From contig NZ_LR733817.1 of assembly GCF_902506165.1 (NCBI RefSeq), positions 1,658,255-1,722,254 on the forward strand: a stretch of DNA of 64,000 bases, in the 5' to 3' direction. The position numbers and the translations under genes were made by a program. The notes beneath the pieces were generated by a model. The model saw nothing but the letters and a program-made list of their open reading frames with translations, had not been told where the DNA came from and did not search any database. This DNA is from Bosea sp. 29B (GTDB lineage Bacteria; Pseudomonadota; Alphaproteobacteria; Rhizobiales; Beijerinckiaceae). Shown here piece after piece: positions 40,954 through 49,686 of this stretch; positions within the stretch are counted from its first letter, which is position 1; each line of letters starts with the position of its first letter.

Positions 40954-42114
40954 TCAGCGCAGGGAGGCGATGGCGGCCGTGACGCCGCAGCCGGGAGACG
41001 GAACCTTGTGGCCGAGGGCCGTCAGGCTCAGTTCGAGATAGTGCAGGTCGGTCAGGATGTCGGCCTCGCTGATCTGCCCCATCGTGCCGATCCGGACGAC
41101 CCGGCCACTCAGCTTGTTGCGGGCGCCGGCGATGACGGTGTTGTAGGTCTCGTACATGTGCTTGACGATCGCCCCGCCGGTGAGCGGCTCGGGCACGGAG
41201 GCGACGACAACGGTGCGCGAAGCCGCTGCGGGATCGCCGAAAGCCGGCAGGCCGAGCGCGACGCAGCCGGCGCGCAAGGCATCCGAGAGCCGCTTGTGGC
41301 GCGCGAAGACCTGCTCCAGCCCCTCCTCATGGATCGCCCTCAGGGCTTCCTGCATGCCGAACAGCAGCGAGACCGGGCAGGTGAAGGCGGTCTCGTGCTT
41401 GTCGACGGTGGCGAGTGCCTTGCGCATGTCGAGATAGAAGCGCGGGCAGCGATCGTCGCGCTCGATCACCTTGCGCGCCTTGTCGCTGACGCTGGCGAAG
41501 CCGAGGCCGGGCGGGCACATCAACGCCTTCTGCGAACCGGTGACGATGATGTCGACGCCCCATTCGTCCTGCCGCAACTCCATGCCGGCAAGCCCGCTCA
41601 CGGAATCGACGAGGAAGAGCGTGTCGCGATCGCGCAGCAGCGCACCGATCGCGGCAAGGTCGGTCACCGCGCCGGTAGAGCTCTCATTGTGGACCGTGAT
41701 CACCGCACGGTAGTTCGCAGTCTCCAGCTTGGCCGCGACCACCGCCGGATCCGGCGCCCAGCCCCATTCGCTTTCGATGACGTCGACCTCGGCGCCGAGC
41801 GCGCGGGCGATCTGGGCGTAGCGGTCGCCGAACTGGCCATGCGCCAGCGCCAGCACCTTCTCGCCGGGAGCGAGCACGTTGACGAGGCTCGCCTCCATCA
41901 CGCCCGTTCCGGAGGCGCCGAAGGTCAGCACCGGCACCGTCGTGCCGAACAATGGCTGGATCAGGCGCTGGATCTCCTCGAGGACCACGCGCATCTCGGG
42001 GCCACGATGGTTGATGATCGGGCGGGCCGTGGCCTGGCGGATGCGCTCGGGAATCGAGATCGGGCCGGGAAGGCGCAGGCGATAGGGATAGGGGCTGGTG
42101 GGCGACGTCGTCAC
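40954..42114 (-). CDS. Class V aminotransferase (alanine/serine--glyoxylate type)
   Basis: 386 aa from GTG 42114. PLP enzyme: the N-terminal LPGPISIPERIRQA and HRGPEMRVVLEEIQ blocks, the LFLVDSVSGLAGMEL segment with the PLP-contacting Asp, and the Schiff-base lysine in VTGSQKALMCPPGL (about residue 196). The family transfers amino groups from alanine, serine or similar donors to glyoxylate or pyruvate. It sits directly after the amino-acid ABC genes, so it may deaminate the imported amine to enter the meta pathway. No ATG gives a sensible start. Confidence 0.85.
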   Translation of the reverse strand: MTTSPTSPYPYRLRLPGPISIPERIRQATARPIINHRGPEMRVVLEEIQRLIQPLFGTTVPVLTFGASGTGVMEASLVNVLAPGEKVLALAHGQFGDRYAQIARALGAEVDVIESEWGWAPDPAVVAAKLETANYRAVITVHNESSTGAVTDLAAIGALLRDRDTLFLVDSVSGLAGMELRQDEWGVDIIVTGSQKALMCPPGLGFASVSDKARKVIERDDRCPRFYLDMRKALATVDKHETAFTCPVSLLFGMQEALRAIHEEGLEQVFARHKRLSDALRAGCVALGLPAFGDPAAASRTVVVASVPEPLTGGAIVKHMYETYNTVIAGARNKLSGRVVRIGTMGQISEADILTDLHYLELSLTALGHKVPSPGCGVTAAIASLR

Positions 42115-42163
42115 AGGAGGAAGCTCCGGGAGGCTGGGCTTGGCAGAGTTGGCATAATGCCGG

Positions 42164-42901
42164 TCAGTGGATGACCTGCTGGATGAACTGGCGGGCGCGC
42201 TCGGTGCGCGGCGCTGAGAAGAAGCTGTCGGGCGTGCCGATCTCGGCGATGGCGCCATCGGCCATGAAGACGACGCGGTCGGCCACGGCGCGGGCGAAGC
42301 CCATCTCATGCGTGACGCAGATCATGGTCATGCCGGTGCCGGCGAGCTCGATCATCACGTCGAGCACCTCCTTGACCATTTCCGGGTCGAGCGCCGAGGT
42401 CGGCTCGTCGAACAGCATCACCTGCGGTTCCATCGCCAGCGCGCGGGCGATCGCGACGCGCTGCTGCTGGCCGCCGGAGAGCTGGTTGGGGAACTTGCGG
42501 GCCTGGTGCCCGATATGGACGCGCTCCAGCAGCTCCATGGCGTGCGCCTCGGCGGCGGCGCGCGGCGCGCGCTTCAGCTTGATCGGCCCGAGCGTCAGAT
42601 TGTCGAGGATCGACAGATGCGGGAACAGGTTAAAGTTCTGGAAGACCATGCCGACGCGCTGGCGGATCGCCTCGATCCTGTCGTCGTCCTGCGCGACAGG
42701 CTCGCCCGCGACGGTGATCACGCCCTGCTCATAGGCTTCGAGGCCGTTGATGCAGCGGATCATCGTCGATTTTCCCGAGCCCGAGGGCCCGCAGACGACG
42801 ATGCGCTCGCCGGGCTTCACGTCGAGATCGATGTCCCTGAGCACATGGAACTGCGAGTACCATTTGTTGACGCCGGCGAGCCGGATGAGAGGGTTTTCCA
42901 T
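42164..42901 (-). CDS. aapP: Polar amino-acid ABC transporter ATPase (AapP/GlnQ type)
   Basis: 245 aa. Walker [17 protein letters not shown]-loop [13 protein letters not shown], signature [16 protein letters not shown], Walker [16 protein letters not shown], and the H-loop in [10 protein letters not shown]. The C-terminus [14 protein letters not shown] is typical. It follows the two permease genes and completes an Aap-type importer. Confidence 0.93.
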   Translation of the reverse strand: MENPLIRLAGVNKWYSQFHVLRDIDLDVKPGERIVVCGPSGSGKSTMIRCINGLEAYEQGVITVAGEPVAQDDDRIEAIRQRVGMVFQNFNLFPHLSILDNLTLGPIKLKRAPRAAAEAHAMELLERVHIGHQARKFPNQLSGGQQQRVAIARALAMEPQVMLFDEPTSALDPEMVKEVLDVMIELAGTGMTMICVTHEMGFARAVADRVVFMADGAIAEIGTPDSFFSAPRTERARQFIQQVIH

Positions 42902-42921
42902 GGCGTGATGACCCGGTGCGT

Positions 42922-44040
42922 TCAGGAGCGCTCGGCGCGAGCGAAGCCGGCTTCGATGGCGCGGCTGTAGCAGGACAGGCCGAAGCTCATCAGCCAGAAG
43001 ACCAGGCCGACGATGAAGTAGCCCTCGGCCTGGGATCCCGCCCAAAGCGGGTCCGAGACGCCGGCCGAGACGATGTTGAGCAGGTCGAACAGCCCGACCA
43101 CCATGACGAGCGTGGTGTTCTTCAGGAGCGAGATCGTGGTGTTCACCACGCCAGGCACGACCTTGCGGACCGCCTGCGGCAGGATGATGTGCAGCATGGT
43201 GCGCCAGTAGCCGAAACCGATCGCCATCGCCGCCTCGTACTGGCCCTTCGGCAGCGCCTGCAGGCCGCCGCGCACCACCTCGGCCATATAGGCGGCCTCG
43301 TAGAAGATGATGCCGACGACCGCGAGCGCCAGCGGGTCCGGCTTCGTGCCCGAGGGCAGGAAGAAGGGCAGCATCACGATCGCCATGAACAGCACGGTCA
43401 GGAACGGCACGCCGCGACAGAACTCGATGAAGCCGATGCAGAACCAGCGGATCAGCGGCATGCGGCTGCTCCGCCCGAGCGCGAAGAGCACGCCGAAGGG
43501 CAGCGAGAAGGTGATCCCGGAGACCGCGAGGATCAGCGTCAACAGCAGCCCGCCCCATTGGTCGCTCGGGACGATCGCCAGGCCGCCGAAGCCGCCATGC
43601 AGCAGCAGGAAGGTCGCAAGCGGCAACCCGACCATCATGAAGACAGCGGCATGGCGCTTGCCCGGCAGGCGCGGCACCATCAACCAGGCAAGGCCGATGA
43701 CCAGCAGCGCGAAGGCGATGTTGGCCCGCCAGCGCTCCGCCGGCGGATAGAAGCCGTAGATGAATTGCGAGGCCTTGGCCGTGACGAAGGCCCAGCAGGC
43801 TCCCGTGCCGGTGCAGTCGGCGCGGCTGGCGCCGGACCAGGTCGCGTCAAAGAGAGCCCAGGGTACGATCGCCCAAGCGATGCCCCCAAGCACCGCCGCC
43901 ACAGCGAAGGACAGCACGGCATCGCGCCAGGAGGCGAAGATGCGCCGGCGCAGCCAGGACAACACGCGGCCGAGCGGAGCGTTCGTGCCCCTGGATGAAG
44001 GCCGGGCGCGTCCGGCCGGAAGGGTGGCTGCGTCCGTCAC
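42922..44040 (-). CDS. aapM: Polar amino-acid ABC permease (AapM type)
   Basis: 372 aa from GTG 44040, whose GTGA overlaps the stop of aapQ. Longer than GlnP/HisM permeases because of extra N-terminal membrane segments, as in AapM. The coupling region is [35 protein letters not shown] and [15 protein letters not shown] is the typical first-core motif. A cysteine pair in the periplasmic loop ([11 protein letters not shown]) is notable. Confidence 0.92.
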   Translation of the reverse strand: MTDAATLPAGRARPSSRGTNAPLGRVLSWLRRRIFASWRDAVLSFAVAAVLGGIAWAIVPWALFDATWSGASRADCTGTGACWAFVTAKASQFIYGFYPPAERWRANIAFALLVIGLAWLMVPRLPGKRHAAVFMMVGLPLATFLLLHGGFGGLAIVPSDQWGGLLLTLILAVSGITFSLPFGVLFALGRSSRMPLIRWFCIGFIEFCRGVPFLTVLFMAIVMLPFFLPSGTKPDPLALAVVGIIFYEAAYMAEVVRGGLQALPKGQYEAAMAIGFGYWRTMLHIILPQAVRKVVPGVVNTTISLLKNTTLVMVVGLFDLLNIVSAGVSDPLWAGSQAEGYFIVGLVFWLMSFGLSCYSRAIEAGFARAERS

Positions 44041-45221
44041 CGCTCGACGATCCTGGTCATGTGGTTGAACAGGTTGATCAGCGCGCCGATCAGCAGGCTG
44101 ATCGCGAGATAGACCGCCATGGTCATGGTCACGATCTCGATGGCCCGCCCGGTCTGGTTGATGCTGATCCCGGTGAAGACGCCGACGAGATCGGGATAGC
44201 CGATCGCGACCGCGAGCGAGGAGCCCTTGAGGATGTTGAGATACTGGTTCGACAGCGGCGGCAGCAGCACGCGGGTCGCCTGCGGGATGACGACGAAGCG
44301 CAGCGTCTGCCACCAGCCGAAGCCAATCGCCGCAGCCGCCTCGCGCTGGCCCGTGTTGACGGATTCGATGCTCGCGCGGACGAGTTCGCCGATGAAGGCG
44401 GCGTTGTAGATCGCCATGGCGATCACCAGCGCCGACAATTCCGGCACCAGCACCCAGCCACCGGCGAAGTTGAAGCCCTTGAGCTGCGGCAGCGAGACCC
44501 CGAGCTGGGCGCCGCTGAGGCCGACGGCCAGGCCCGGCACGAGGAGGAGCACGGCCAGCGATGGCAGCCAGGCATTGACGCCGCGGCCGCTGCGTTCGGC
44601 ATAACCAGTCAGGCTGCGGAAGAGCGCGAGCGCCGCGATCACGGCGACCAAAATCGCAATGGCGAGCAGGCCAGGACGGTCGGTGGTCAAGGCTGGGACG
44701 AGGATACCGCGATTGGAGAGATAGACGGCGTCGCCGAGATTCACGGCGGCGCGCGGAGCCGGCAGCGCTCGCAGGGCGACATTGTAGAGGATCAGGATGT
44801 GCAGCAGCTGCGGCAGGTTGCGCACGATCTCGACATAGATCCGCGCCGCCCGGGACATCGCCCAGTTGCCGGAGAGCTGGGCGATGCCGACGCCGAAGCC
44901 GAGCACGGTCGAGAACAGGATCGCCAGCACCGTGACCAGCAAGGTGTTGGTGATGCCGATCAGGAAGACGCGCCAGTAATTGTCGCTGGCCGTATAAGGA
45001 ATGAGATGGAAGGCGATCTCGAAGCCCGCTTCCCGCCAGAGGAAATCGAAGCCAAGCTTGAGGCCGCGCGCCGCGAGATTGTCCTGCAGGTTCCCGACGG
45101 CGACGAAGGCTAGGGCGGCGAGCGCCGCGACCAGCAGCCCCTGATAGAGCCAGCCCATGACGCGCCGGCGTCCGAAGAGCGGGCGTCTGATCGGCAGGAT
45201 GGCGGCGGGCGTAGAGGTCAT
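44037..45221 (-). CDS. aapQ: Polar amino-acid ABC permease (AapQ type)
   Basis: 394 aa from ATG 45221. It begins with a basic stretch (RRPLFGRRRVMGW) then FDFLWREAGFEIAFHLIPYTASDNYWR, a block typical of AapQ. IYVEIVRNLPQLLHILILYN and the coupling loop TGQREAAAAIGFGWWQTLRFVVIPQATR complete the identification. It pairs with aapM. Confidence 0.92.
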   Translation of the reverse strand: MTSTPAAILPIRRPLFGRRRVMGWLYQGLLVAALAALAFVAVGNLQDNLAARGLKLGFDFLWREAGFEIAFHLIPYTASDNYWRVFLIGITNTLLVTVLAILFSTVLGFGVGIAQLSGNWAMSRAARIYVEIVRNLPQLLHILILYNVALRALPAPRAAVNLGDAVYLSNRGILVPALTTDRPGLLAIAILVAVIAALALFRSLTGYAERSGRGVNAWLPSLAVLLLVPGLAVGLSGAQLGVSLPQLKGFNFAGGWVLVPELSALVIAMAIYNAAFIGELVRASIESVNTGQREAAAAIGFGWWQTLRFVVIPQATRVLLPPLSNQYLNILKGSSLAVAIGYPDLVGVFTGISINQTGRAIEIVTMTMAVYLAISLLIGALINLFNHMTRIVER

Positions 45222-45290
45222 CGGTCCTGGCGTCGGCAACTCATGGGAATGGGAGGCCGGCAGATCGATGCCGGCCTCGGCTGTCGTGTG

Positions 45291-46328
45291 TCAGCGCAGC
45301 AGCGGCGCGGACATCAGGCCCTTGTTGTTCCAGAGGTTGTTCAGGCCGCGCTCCAGCTTGATCGGGCTCTCGCTGCCGAGATTGCGCTCGAACATCTCGC
45401 CATAATTGCCGACGGCCTTGATCGCGTTGAGGGCCCAGGCGTTGTCGAGGCCGAGCTTGGCTCCGAATTCACCGGTCACGCCGAGCAGGCGCTGCACTTC
45501 CGGCGAGGTCGAACTCGCCTTCATCTGCTCGACATTGGCCTGGGTGATGCCGAGCTCCTCGGCGGCGATCAGGGCGTTCAGCGTCCAGGCGACGACGTCG
45601 CGGAAGCGGCTGTCGTCCTTGCGCACCACCGGGCCGATCGGCTCCATCGAGATCAGCTCCGGCAGCACGACCCACTCATCGGGCTTGCCGAGCTTGGAGA
45701 CCGCGCCGGCGAGCGCGCTCAGCACATTGGCGTAGACGTCGCAGCGGCCGGAGGCGAGGTTCTTCTCGTTCTGGTCGCGGGTGTTCGCGGCGACGGGCGT
45801 GAACTTCATGCTGTTCTTGCGGAAGAAGTCGGCGAGGTTGAGCTCGTAGTTCGAGCCGGCCGAGACGCAGATCGAGGCGCCTTCGAGTTCCCTGGCGCTC
45901 TTCACCCCCAGCGACTTCTTCGCCAGGAAGCCCTGGCTGTCATAGAGATAGACGCCCGGCCATTCGACGTTGAGCTCGATGTCGCGGATGAAGGTGTGCG
46001 TCGCGGTGCGGGCGAGCAGGTCGATGCCGCCCGATTGCAGCGTCGCGAAGGCCGTCTTGATCTCGAGCGGCACGAACTTGATCTTGTCGGCGTCGCCAAG
46101 GGTCGCCGCCGCGACCGCACGGCAGAAATCGACCTCGAAGCCCGACCATTTGGCATTGCTGTCGAGCGTGCTCATGCCGGTCTGGACGCCGCTAGAGACG
46201 CCGCAGCTGAGGGCGCCGCGTCCCGCGATCGCCTTCTGGGTCGTCCCGCTTTCGGCAGAGGCCGCCGTCGCGGCGAGCATCAGGAAGCCCGCGGCCAGTG
46301 CCCCTGTATTGCGCAGATATCCGAGCAT
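45291..46328 (-). CDS. aapJ: Polar amino-acid ABC substrate-binding protein (AapJ type)
   Basis: 345 aa periplasmic protein with signal peptide MLGYLRNTGALAAGFLMLAATAASA. It contains GALSCGVSSGVQTGMSTLD, then WSGFEVDFCRAVAAATLGDADKIKFVPL, and the domain-crossing LNVEWPGVYLYDSQGF, all characteristic of the AapJ/BztA group. Rhizobial Aap systems take up a wide range of L-amino acids. Here the flanking hpa-like genes suggest a more specific aromatic amine or amino-acid role. A candidate HpaR site lies about 78 bp upstream. Confidence 0.9.
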   Translation of the reverse strand: MLGYLRNTGALAAGFLMLAATAASAESGTTQKAIAGRGALSCGVSSGVQTGMSTLDSNAKWSGFEVDFCRAVAAATLGDADKIKFVPLEIKTAFATLQSGGIDLLARTATHTFIRDIELNVEWPGVYLYDSQGFLAKKSLGVKSARELEGASICVSAGSNYELNLADFFRKNSMKFTPVAANTRDQNEKNLASGRCDVYANVLSALAGAVSKLGKPDEWVVLPELISMEPIGPVVRKDDSRFRDVVAWTLNALIAAEELGITQANVEQMKASSTSPEVQRLLGVTGEFGAKLGLDNAWALNAIKAVGNYGEMFERNLGSESPIKLERGLNNLWNNKGLMSAPLLR

Positions 46329-46403
46329 TCAGCCCTCCCCAATGCCTGTCGTGAGACGGGCGCGTAGCGTTGCGCCCGCTGCCGGTCAGACAACACGTAA
46401 CAT

Positions 46404-46425
46404 GTTAATTATCAAGTTAATTATC
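46404..46425. promoter_or_regulatory. Candidate HpaR operator upstream of aapJ
   Basis: GTTAATTATC occurs twice (46404-46413 and 46416-46425) separated by AA, giving TAATTATCAAGTTAA at 46406-46420. The same 15-mer with one change is found upstream of hpaG at 48284-48298. It is AT-rich in a GC-rich gap (46329-46496) and about 78 bp upstream of the aapJ start. The remainder of the gap shows nothing else. Confidence 0.55.
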
Positions 46426-46496
46426 TGGCACGCACCGTGGCGGGACAGAAGGTCGCGCCTCCGGCGCCCGACCGGAACGGCGCCCGCCTGGGCGCC

Positions 46497-47300
46497 TCAC
46501 TCGAAGAAGCAGCTCACCGTCCCGAGTGGGCCGTAATCGCCGATGATGGTGTCGCCGTGCCGGGCCTCGACCGGGCGGATGAAGGAGCCGGCGAGCACGA
46601 TCTGCCCCGCCTCGATCCGCCCGCCATAGGCCGCGAGCCGGTTCGCCAGCCAGGCGATGCCGCGCGCCGGATGGTTCAGCACCCCGGCGCCGAGGCCGGT
46701 CTCCTCGACCTCGCCATTGCGCGACACGATCGCCCCGACCCAGCGCAGGTCGACCTGGTCCGGGCGCAGCGCCCGCCCGCCGGTGACGATGCCGGCATTG
46801 GCGGCGTTGTCGGAGATGGTGTCGACGATGGTGCGGGCCTGTCTGGTCTGCGGATCGACGCGCAGGATGCGGGTGTCGAGGATTTCGAGCGCCGGCACGA
46901 CATAGTCAGTCGCGTTCAGCACGTCGAAGACGGTGACGTCCGGCCCCGCCAGGCCGGCCTTCATGACGAAGGCGATCTCGGCCTCGATACGCGGCTGGAT
47001 GAAGCGGTCCTTCGGGATGCGGCAGCCATCCTCGAAGCGCATGTCGTCGAGCAGCACGCCGGAATCGGGCGTGTCGATATTGAGCGCGTACTGCATGGCC
47101 TTCGAGGTCAGCCCGATTTTCCAGCCGATGACGCGGCGGCCGGCGGCGCGCTTGCGCTCGACCCAGGCGCCCTGGAGCGCATAGGCGTCGTCCATGGTCA
47201 TCTGCGGAAAGCGCAGCGACATCAACCCGGTCTGCTGGCGGGTCCGCTCGGCATCATCGAGGCTGCGGGCGGCGGCAGAGATCTCTTCGGAGGACAGCAT
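46497..47300 (-). CDS. hpaH: 2-oxo-hept-4-ene-1,7-dioate hydratase (HpaH-like)
   Basis: 267 aa of the FAH-fold hydratase/decarboxylase family. GRRVIGWKIGLTSKAMQ, PRIEAEIAFVMKAGL (metal-ligating Glu residues), PALEILDTRI and the C-terminal HGDTIIGDYGPLGTVSCFFE all match HpaH. It adds water to the dienoate formed by HpaG decarboxylation. It begins 3 bp after the hpaG-like stop codon. Confidence 0.85.
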   Translation of the reverse strand: MLSSEEISAAARSLDDAERTRQQTGLMSLRFPQMTMDDAYALQGAWVERKRAAGRRVIGWKIGLTSKAMQYALNIDTPDSGVLLDDMRFEDGCRIPKDRFIQPRIEAEIAFVMKAGLAGPDVTVFDVLNATDYVVPALEILDTRILRVDPQTRQARTIVDTISDNAANAGIVTGGRALRPDQVDLRWVGAIVSRNGEVEETGLGAGVLNHPARGIAWLANRLAAYGGRIEAGQIVLAGSFIRPVEARHGDTIIGDYGPLGTVSCFFE

Positions 47301-47303
47301 CGT

Positions 47304-48185
47304 TCAGGCCTCGTCGGCGATGGTGTTGCGCAGCAGGCCGATCCCCTCGGCCTCGACCTCGACGACGTCGCCGGGCTTCAGCCAGATCGGCGGGTCGAAG
47401 CGGGCGCCGGCGCCGGTCGGCGTGCCGGTGATCAGGATGTCGCCAGGGACGAGCGTGGTGAAGGTCGAGATGTAGCTGATGATCTTCCGGAACGAGAAGA
47501 TCATGCGGCTGGTCCGGTCGCTCTGGCGCAGCTCGCCATTGACCCGGGTCTCCAGCGCGATGTCGCCGATCTGAGCCTCTCCGGTGAAGGGTACCAACCA
47601 GGGCCCGAGCGAGCCGGAACGATCGAAGTTCTTGCCCTGGGTGACGTTGAACTTGGCGTGGCGCACCCAGTCGCGGATCGTCCCCTCGTTCGACAGGGTC
47701 AGCGCCGCGATGTGATCGAGGGCATCGCGCTCGGCGATGCGGCGCCCCGCCTTGCCGATCACGATCGCGATCTCGCCTTCATAGTCGAGCTGCACGCTCT
47801 CCGGCGGCCGGATCAGCGGCTGCCCGTGCGCGGTGAAGGAGCGCAGGAAACGCGGGAACAGCGAGGGATTGGGCGGAGCCTCCTGCCCGTCCTTGTACTC
47901 GGCATTGCGGTCGGGGAAGTTCACGCCGACGCAGATGATCTTCTCGGGAGCGAGCGAGGGAATCTCGTAGCGGAGGCCTTCGAGCGGGAGATCGGGCGCC
48001 AGCGCCGCCCCCTTTTCCGCCAGGATCGCGAAAGCCCGGTCGGCCAGGACATGCTGCAGCGTCGGCCATTGCACCCCGTACCGGGCGGACAGATCGACGA
48101 CGCCTGCACCGACGACAAGGCCGTAACGTGTCTCGCCGCCATGGGCAAAACTAACGAATTTCGCGGTCAAGGATCGCTTCCTCAT
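47304..48185 (-). CDS. hpaG: Fumarylacetoacetate-hydrolase-family decarboxylase/isomerase (HpaG-like)
   Basis: 293 aa. The N-terminal domain has KFVSFAHGGETRYGLVVG; the catalytic FAH domain follows with ICVGVNFPDRNAEY, the metal-site pair in LDYEGEIAIVIGKAGRRI, and GDILITGTPTGAGARF. Next to hpaH it is best read as 5-oxopent-3-ene-1,2,5-tricarboxylate decarboxylase, though a generic acylpyruvate hydrolase cannot be excluded. ATG 48185 lacks a clear ribosome-binding site. TTG 48170, preceded by GAGGAAG, would start the protein at the normal family N-terminus. Confidence 0.78.
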   Translation of the reverse strand: MRKRSLTAKFVSFAHGGETRYGLVVGAGVVDLSARYGVQWPTLQHVLADRAFAILAEKGAALAPDLPLEGLRYEIPSLAPEKIICVGVNFPDRNAEYKDGQEAPPNPSLFPRFLRSFTAHGQPLIRPPESVQLDYEGEIAIVIGKAGRRIAERDALDHIAALTLSNEGTIRDWVRHAKFNVTQGKNFDRSGSLGPWLVPFTGEAQIGDIALETRVNGELRQSDRTSRMIFSFRKIISYISTFTTLVPGDILITGTPTGAGARFDPPIWLKPGDVVEVEAEGIGLLRNTIADEA

Positions 48186-48283
48186 GAATGACGAAGACGA
48201 TGGGCCGACAAGGCCGGGCATGTGCTGCCCGGCCCCTCGGAGCCTGCCGAACGGGAGCCCGGAAGCGTTACGCTCCCATCATC

Positions 48284-48298
48284 TAATTATCATGTTAA
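48284..48298. promoter_or_regulatory. Candidate HpaR operator upstream of hpaG
   Basis: TAATTATCATGTTAA, 14 of 15 identical to the site upstream of aapJ and in the same orientation relative to the downstream gene, about 100 bp before the hpaG start. The shared, AT-rich word in front of two operons near an HpaR-like gene suggests a common operator. Confidence 0.55.
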
Positions 48299-48351
48299 GC
48301 AATTTCCGACACATGCTGTCAACCCGCGTCGACGCTCGCCCCTGTGGCTTT

Positions 48352-48377
48352 ATCGACCCTCGGAAACGAGGGTCGAT
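48352..48377 (-). terminator. Perfect 11-bp hairpin after the phospho-lyase gene
   Basis: ATCGACCCTCG-GAAA-CGAGGGTCGAT, 3 bp beyond the stop codon at 48381. A perfect stem with a short loop; on the minus strand no U-tract follows, so it may end the message with Rho or protect its 3' end. Confidence 0.6.
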
Positions 48378-48380
48378 CGG

Positions 48381-49661
48381 CTATCGTGGCGTCGCCACCA
48401 GAGTCTGCTTGAGAGTCTCGACCAATTGGTCGGCATTCTCACGCGAAAAGACCATCGGCGGACGGATCTTGAGCAGGTTGCGGCCGCCGCCAGTGATGCC
48501 GACAAGGACGCCGCGCTGCATCAGCCCCTCGATCAGCGCACGCGCCATCTCCGGAGCCACAGCCTGGCTCGCACGATCCCTGACGATCTCGACTCCGACG
48601 AACAGGCCGGTACCGCGGACATCGCCGATGCGCTCGTCCGCCTCCATCAGCTCGGCGAGTCGGCCGCGCAGATAGGCGCCGACATCAAGCGCGTTCTCCT
48701 GCAAGCCCTCGTCGCGCAGCACGTCGAGCACGGCGATGCCAGCGGCCGCGACAACCTGATTGCCGCCGAAGGTGTTGAAGTACCGCTCCGTCCTGAGGAA
48801 GCCTTCGACCAGTTCGCGGCGGGTGATGACGACGGCGAGCGGCAGGCCATTGCCCATAGGCTTCGCCATGGTGACGATATCCGGGGTGATCCCGGCATGC
48901 TGGAAGCCCCAGAAATGCGTGCCGGTGCGCCCGAGCGCCGACTGGACCTCGTCGGCGATGATCAGCGCGCCGGATTTGCGAACCTCGGCGATCGCCTCGT
49001 CGAGATAGCCGGCCGGCGGGCTGTAGAGGCCGTCGCTGGCGAAGACCGGACAGGCCAAGAGCGCCGCTGGCCGGTGCCCGCGCTCGGCGAGGCCGGCGAT
49101 CGCCCTGCGATACTGCTCGGCATAGTCCGAGGCCGTCAGCTTCGGCGTCTTGTCGCCGACGCCGCGATGCTCGGGCGCCGGCACGGTCGCGACCCAGCTT
49201 TGCTGGCGCTCGGTGGGAATCGTCGAGGAATCGAGCGCGCCGATGATCGTCGAATTGCCATGGAAGGCCGAGCGGGTGATCAATGCGCCGCTGCCGCCGG
49301 AATTGGCCACGGCGATCCGCCAGGCGAGCTCGTTCGCCTCCGTCCCCGAGCAGACGAACATGCAGACCTTGAGCGGGTCCGGCATGGTCTCGGCCAGGCG
49401 CTCGGCATAGTCGACGATCAACTCGCTGGGATAGCGGGTGTTGGAGTTGAAGGTCGCGAGCTGGCGGCTCGCCGCCTCGACCACGCGCGGATGACAATGG
49501 CCGACATGCGGGACGTTGTTGTAGGCGTCGAGATAACGCTTGCCGCCCTGATCGGTCACCCAGACGCCCTCGCCGCGCACCGGCGCGAACGGGGCCTGGT
49601 AGAATTGCTTGTACATCGGCCCGAGCAGGCGGGCGCGGCGTTCCATCAGCGTGTCGTACAT
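48381..49661 (-). CDS. PLP phospho-lyase/class III aminotransferase (AGXT2L type)
   Basis: 426 aa. It belongs to the class III group that includes ethanolamine-phosphate and 5-phosphohydroxylysine phospho-lyases. The signature LDAYNNVPHVGHCHPRVVEA (about 49-68) is the hallmark of that branch, where ordinary transaminases differ. The PLP lysine is in TMAKPMGNGLPL; DEVQSALGRTG holds the PLP-contacting Asp. Such enzymes eliminate phosphate from a phospho-amino alcohol. It is encoded right after a kinase of the matching family, which strongly supports a two-step kinase/lyase route. Confidence 0.82.
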   Translation of the reverse strand: MYDTLMERRARLLGPMYKQFYQAPFAPVRGEGVWVTDQGGKRYLDAYNNVPHVGHCHPRVVEAASRQLATFNSNTRYPSELIVDYAERLAETMPDPLKVCMFVCSGTEANELAWRIAVANSGGSGALITRSAFHGNSTIIGALDSSTIPTERQQSWVATVPAPEHRGVGDKTPKLTASDYAEQYRRAIAGLAERGHRPAALLACPVFASDGLYSPPAGYLDEAIAEVRKSGALIIADEVQSALGRTGTHFWGFQHAGITPDIVTMAKPMGNGLPLAVVITRRELVEGFLRTERYFNTFGGNQVVAAAGIAVLDVLRDEGLQENALDVGAYLRGRLAELMEADERIGDVRGTGLFVGVEIVRDRASQAVAPEMARALIEGLMQRGVLVGITGGGRNLLKIRPPMVFSRENADQLVETLKQTLVATPR

Positions 49662-49686
49662 GGCGGGCTTCTTTCGGGGGAGAGCG

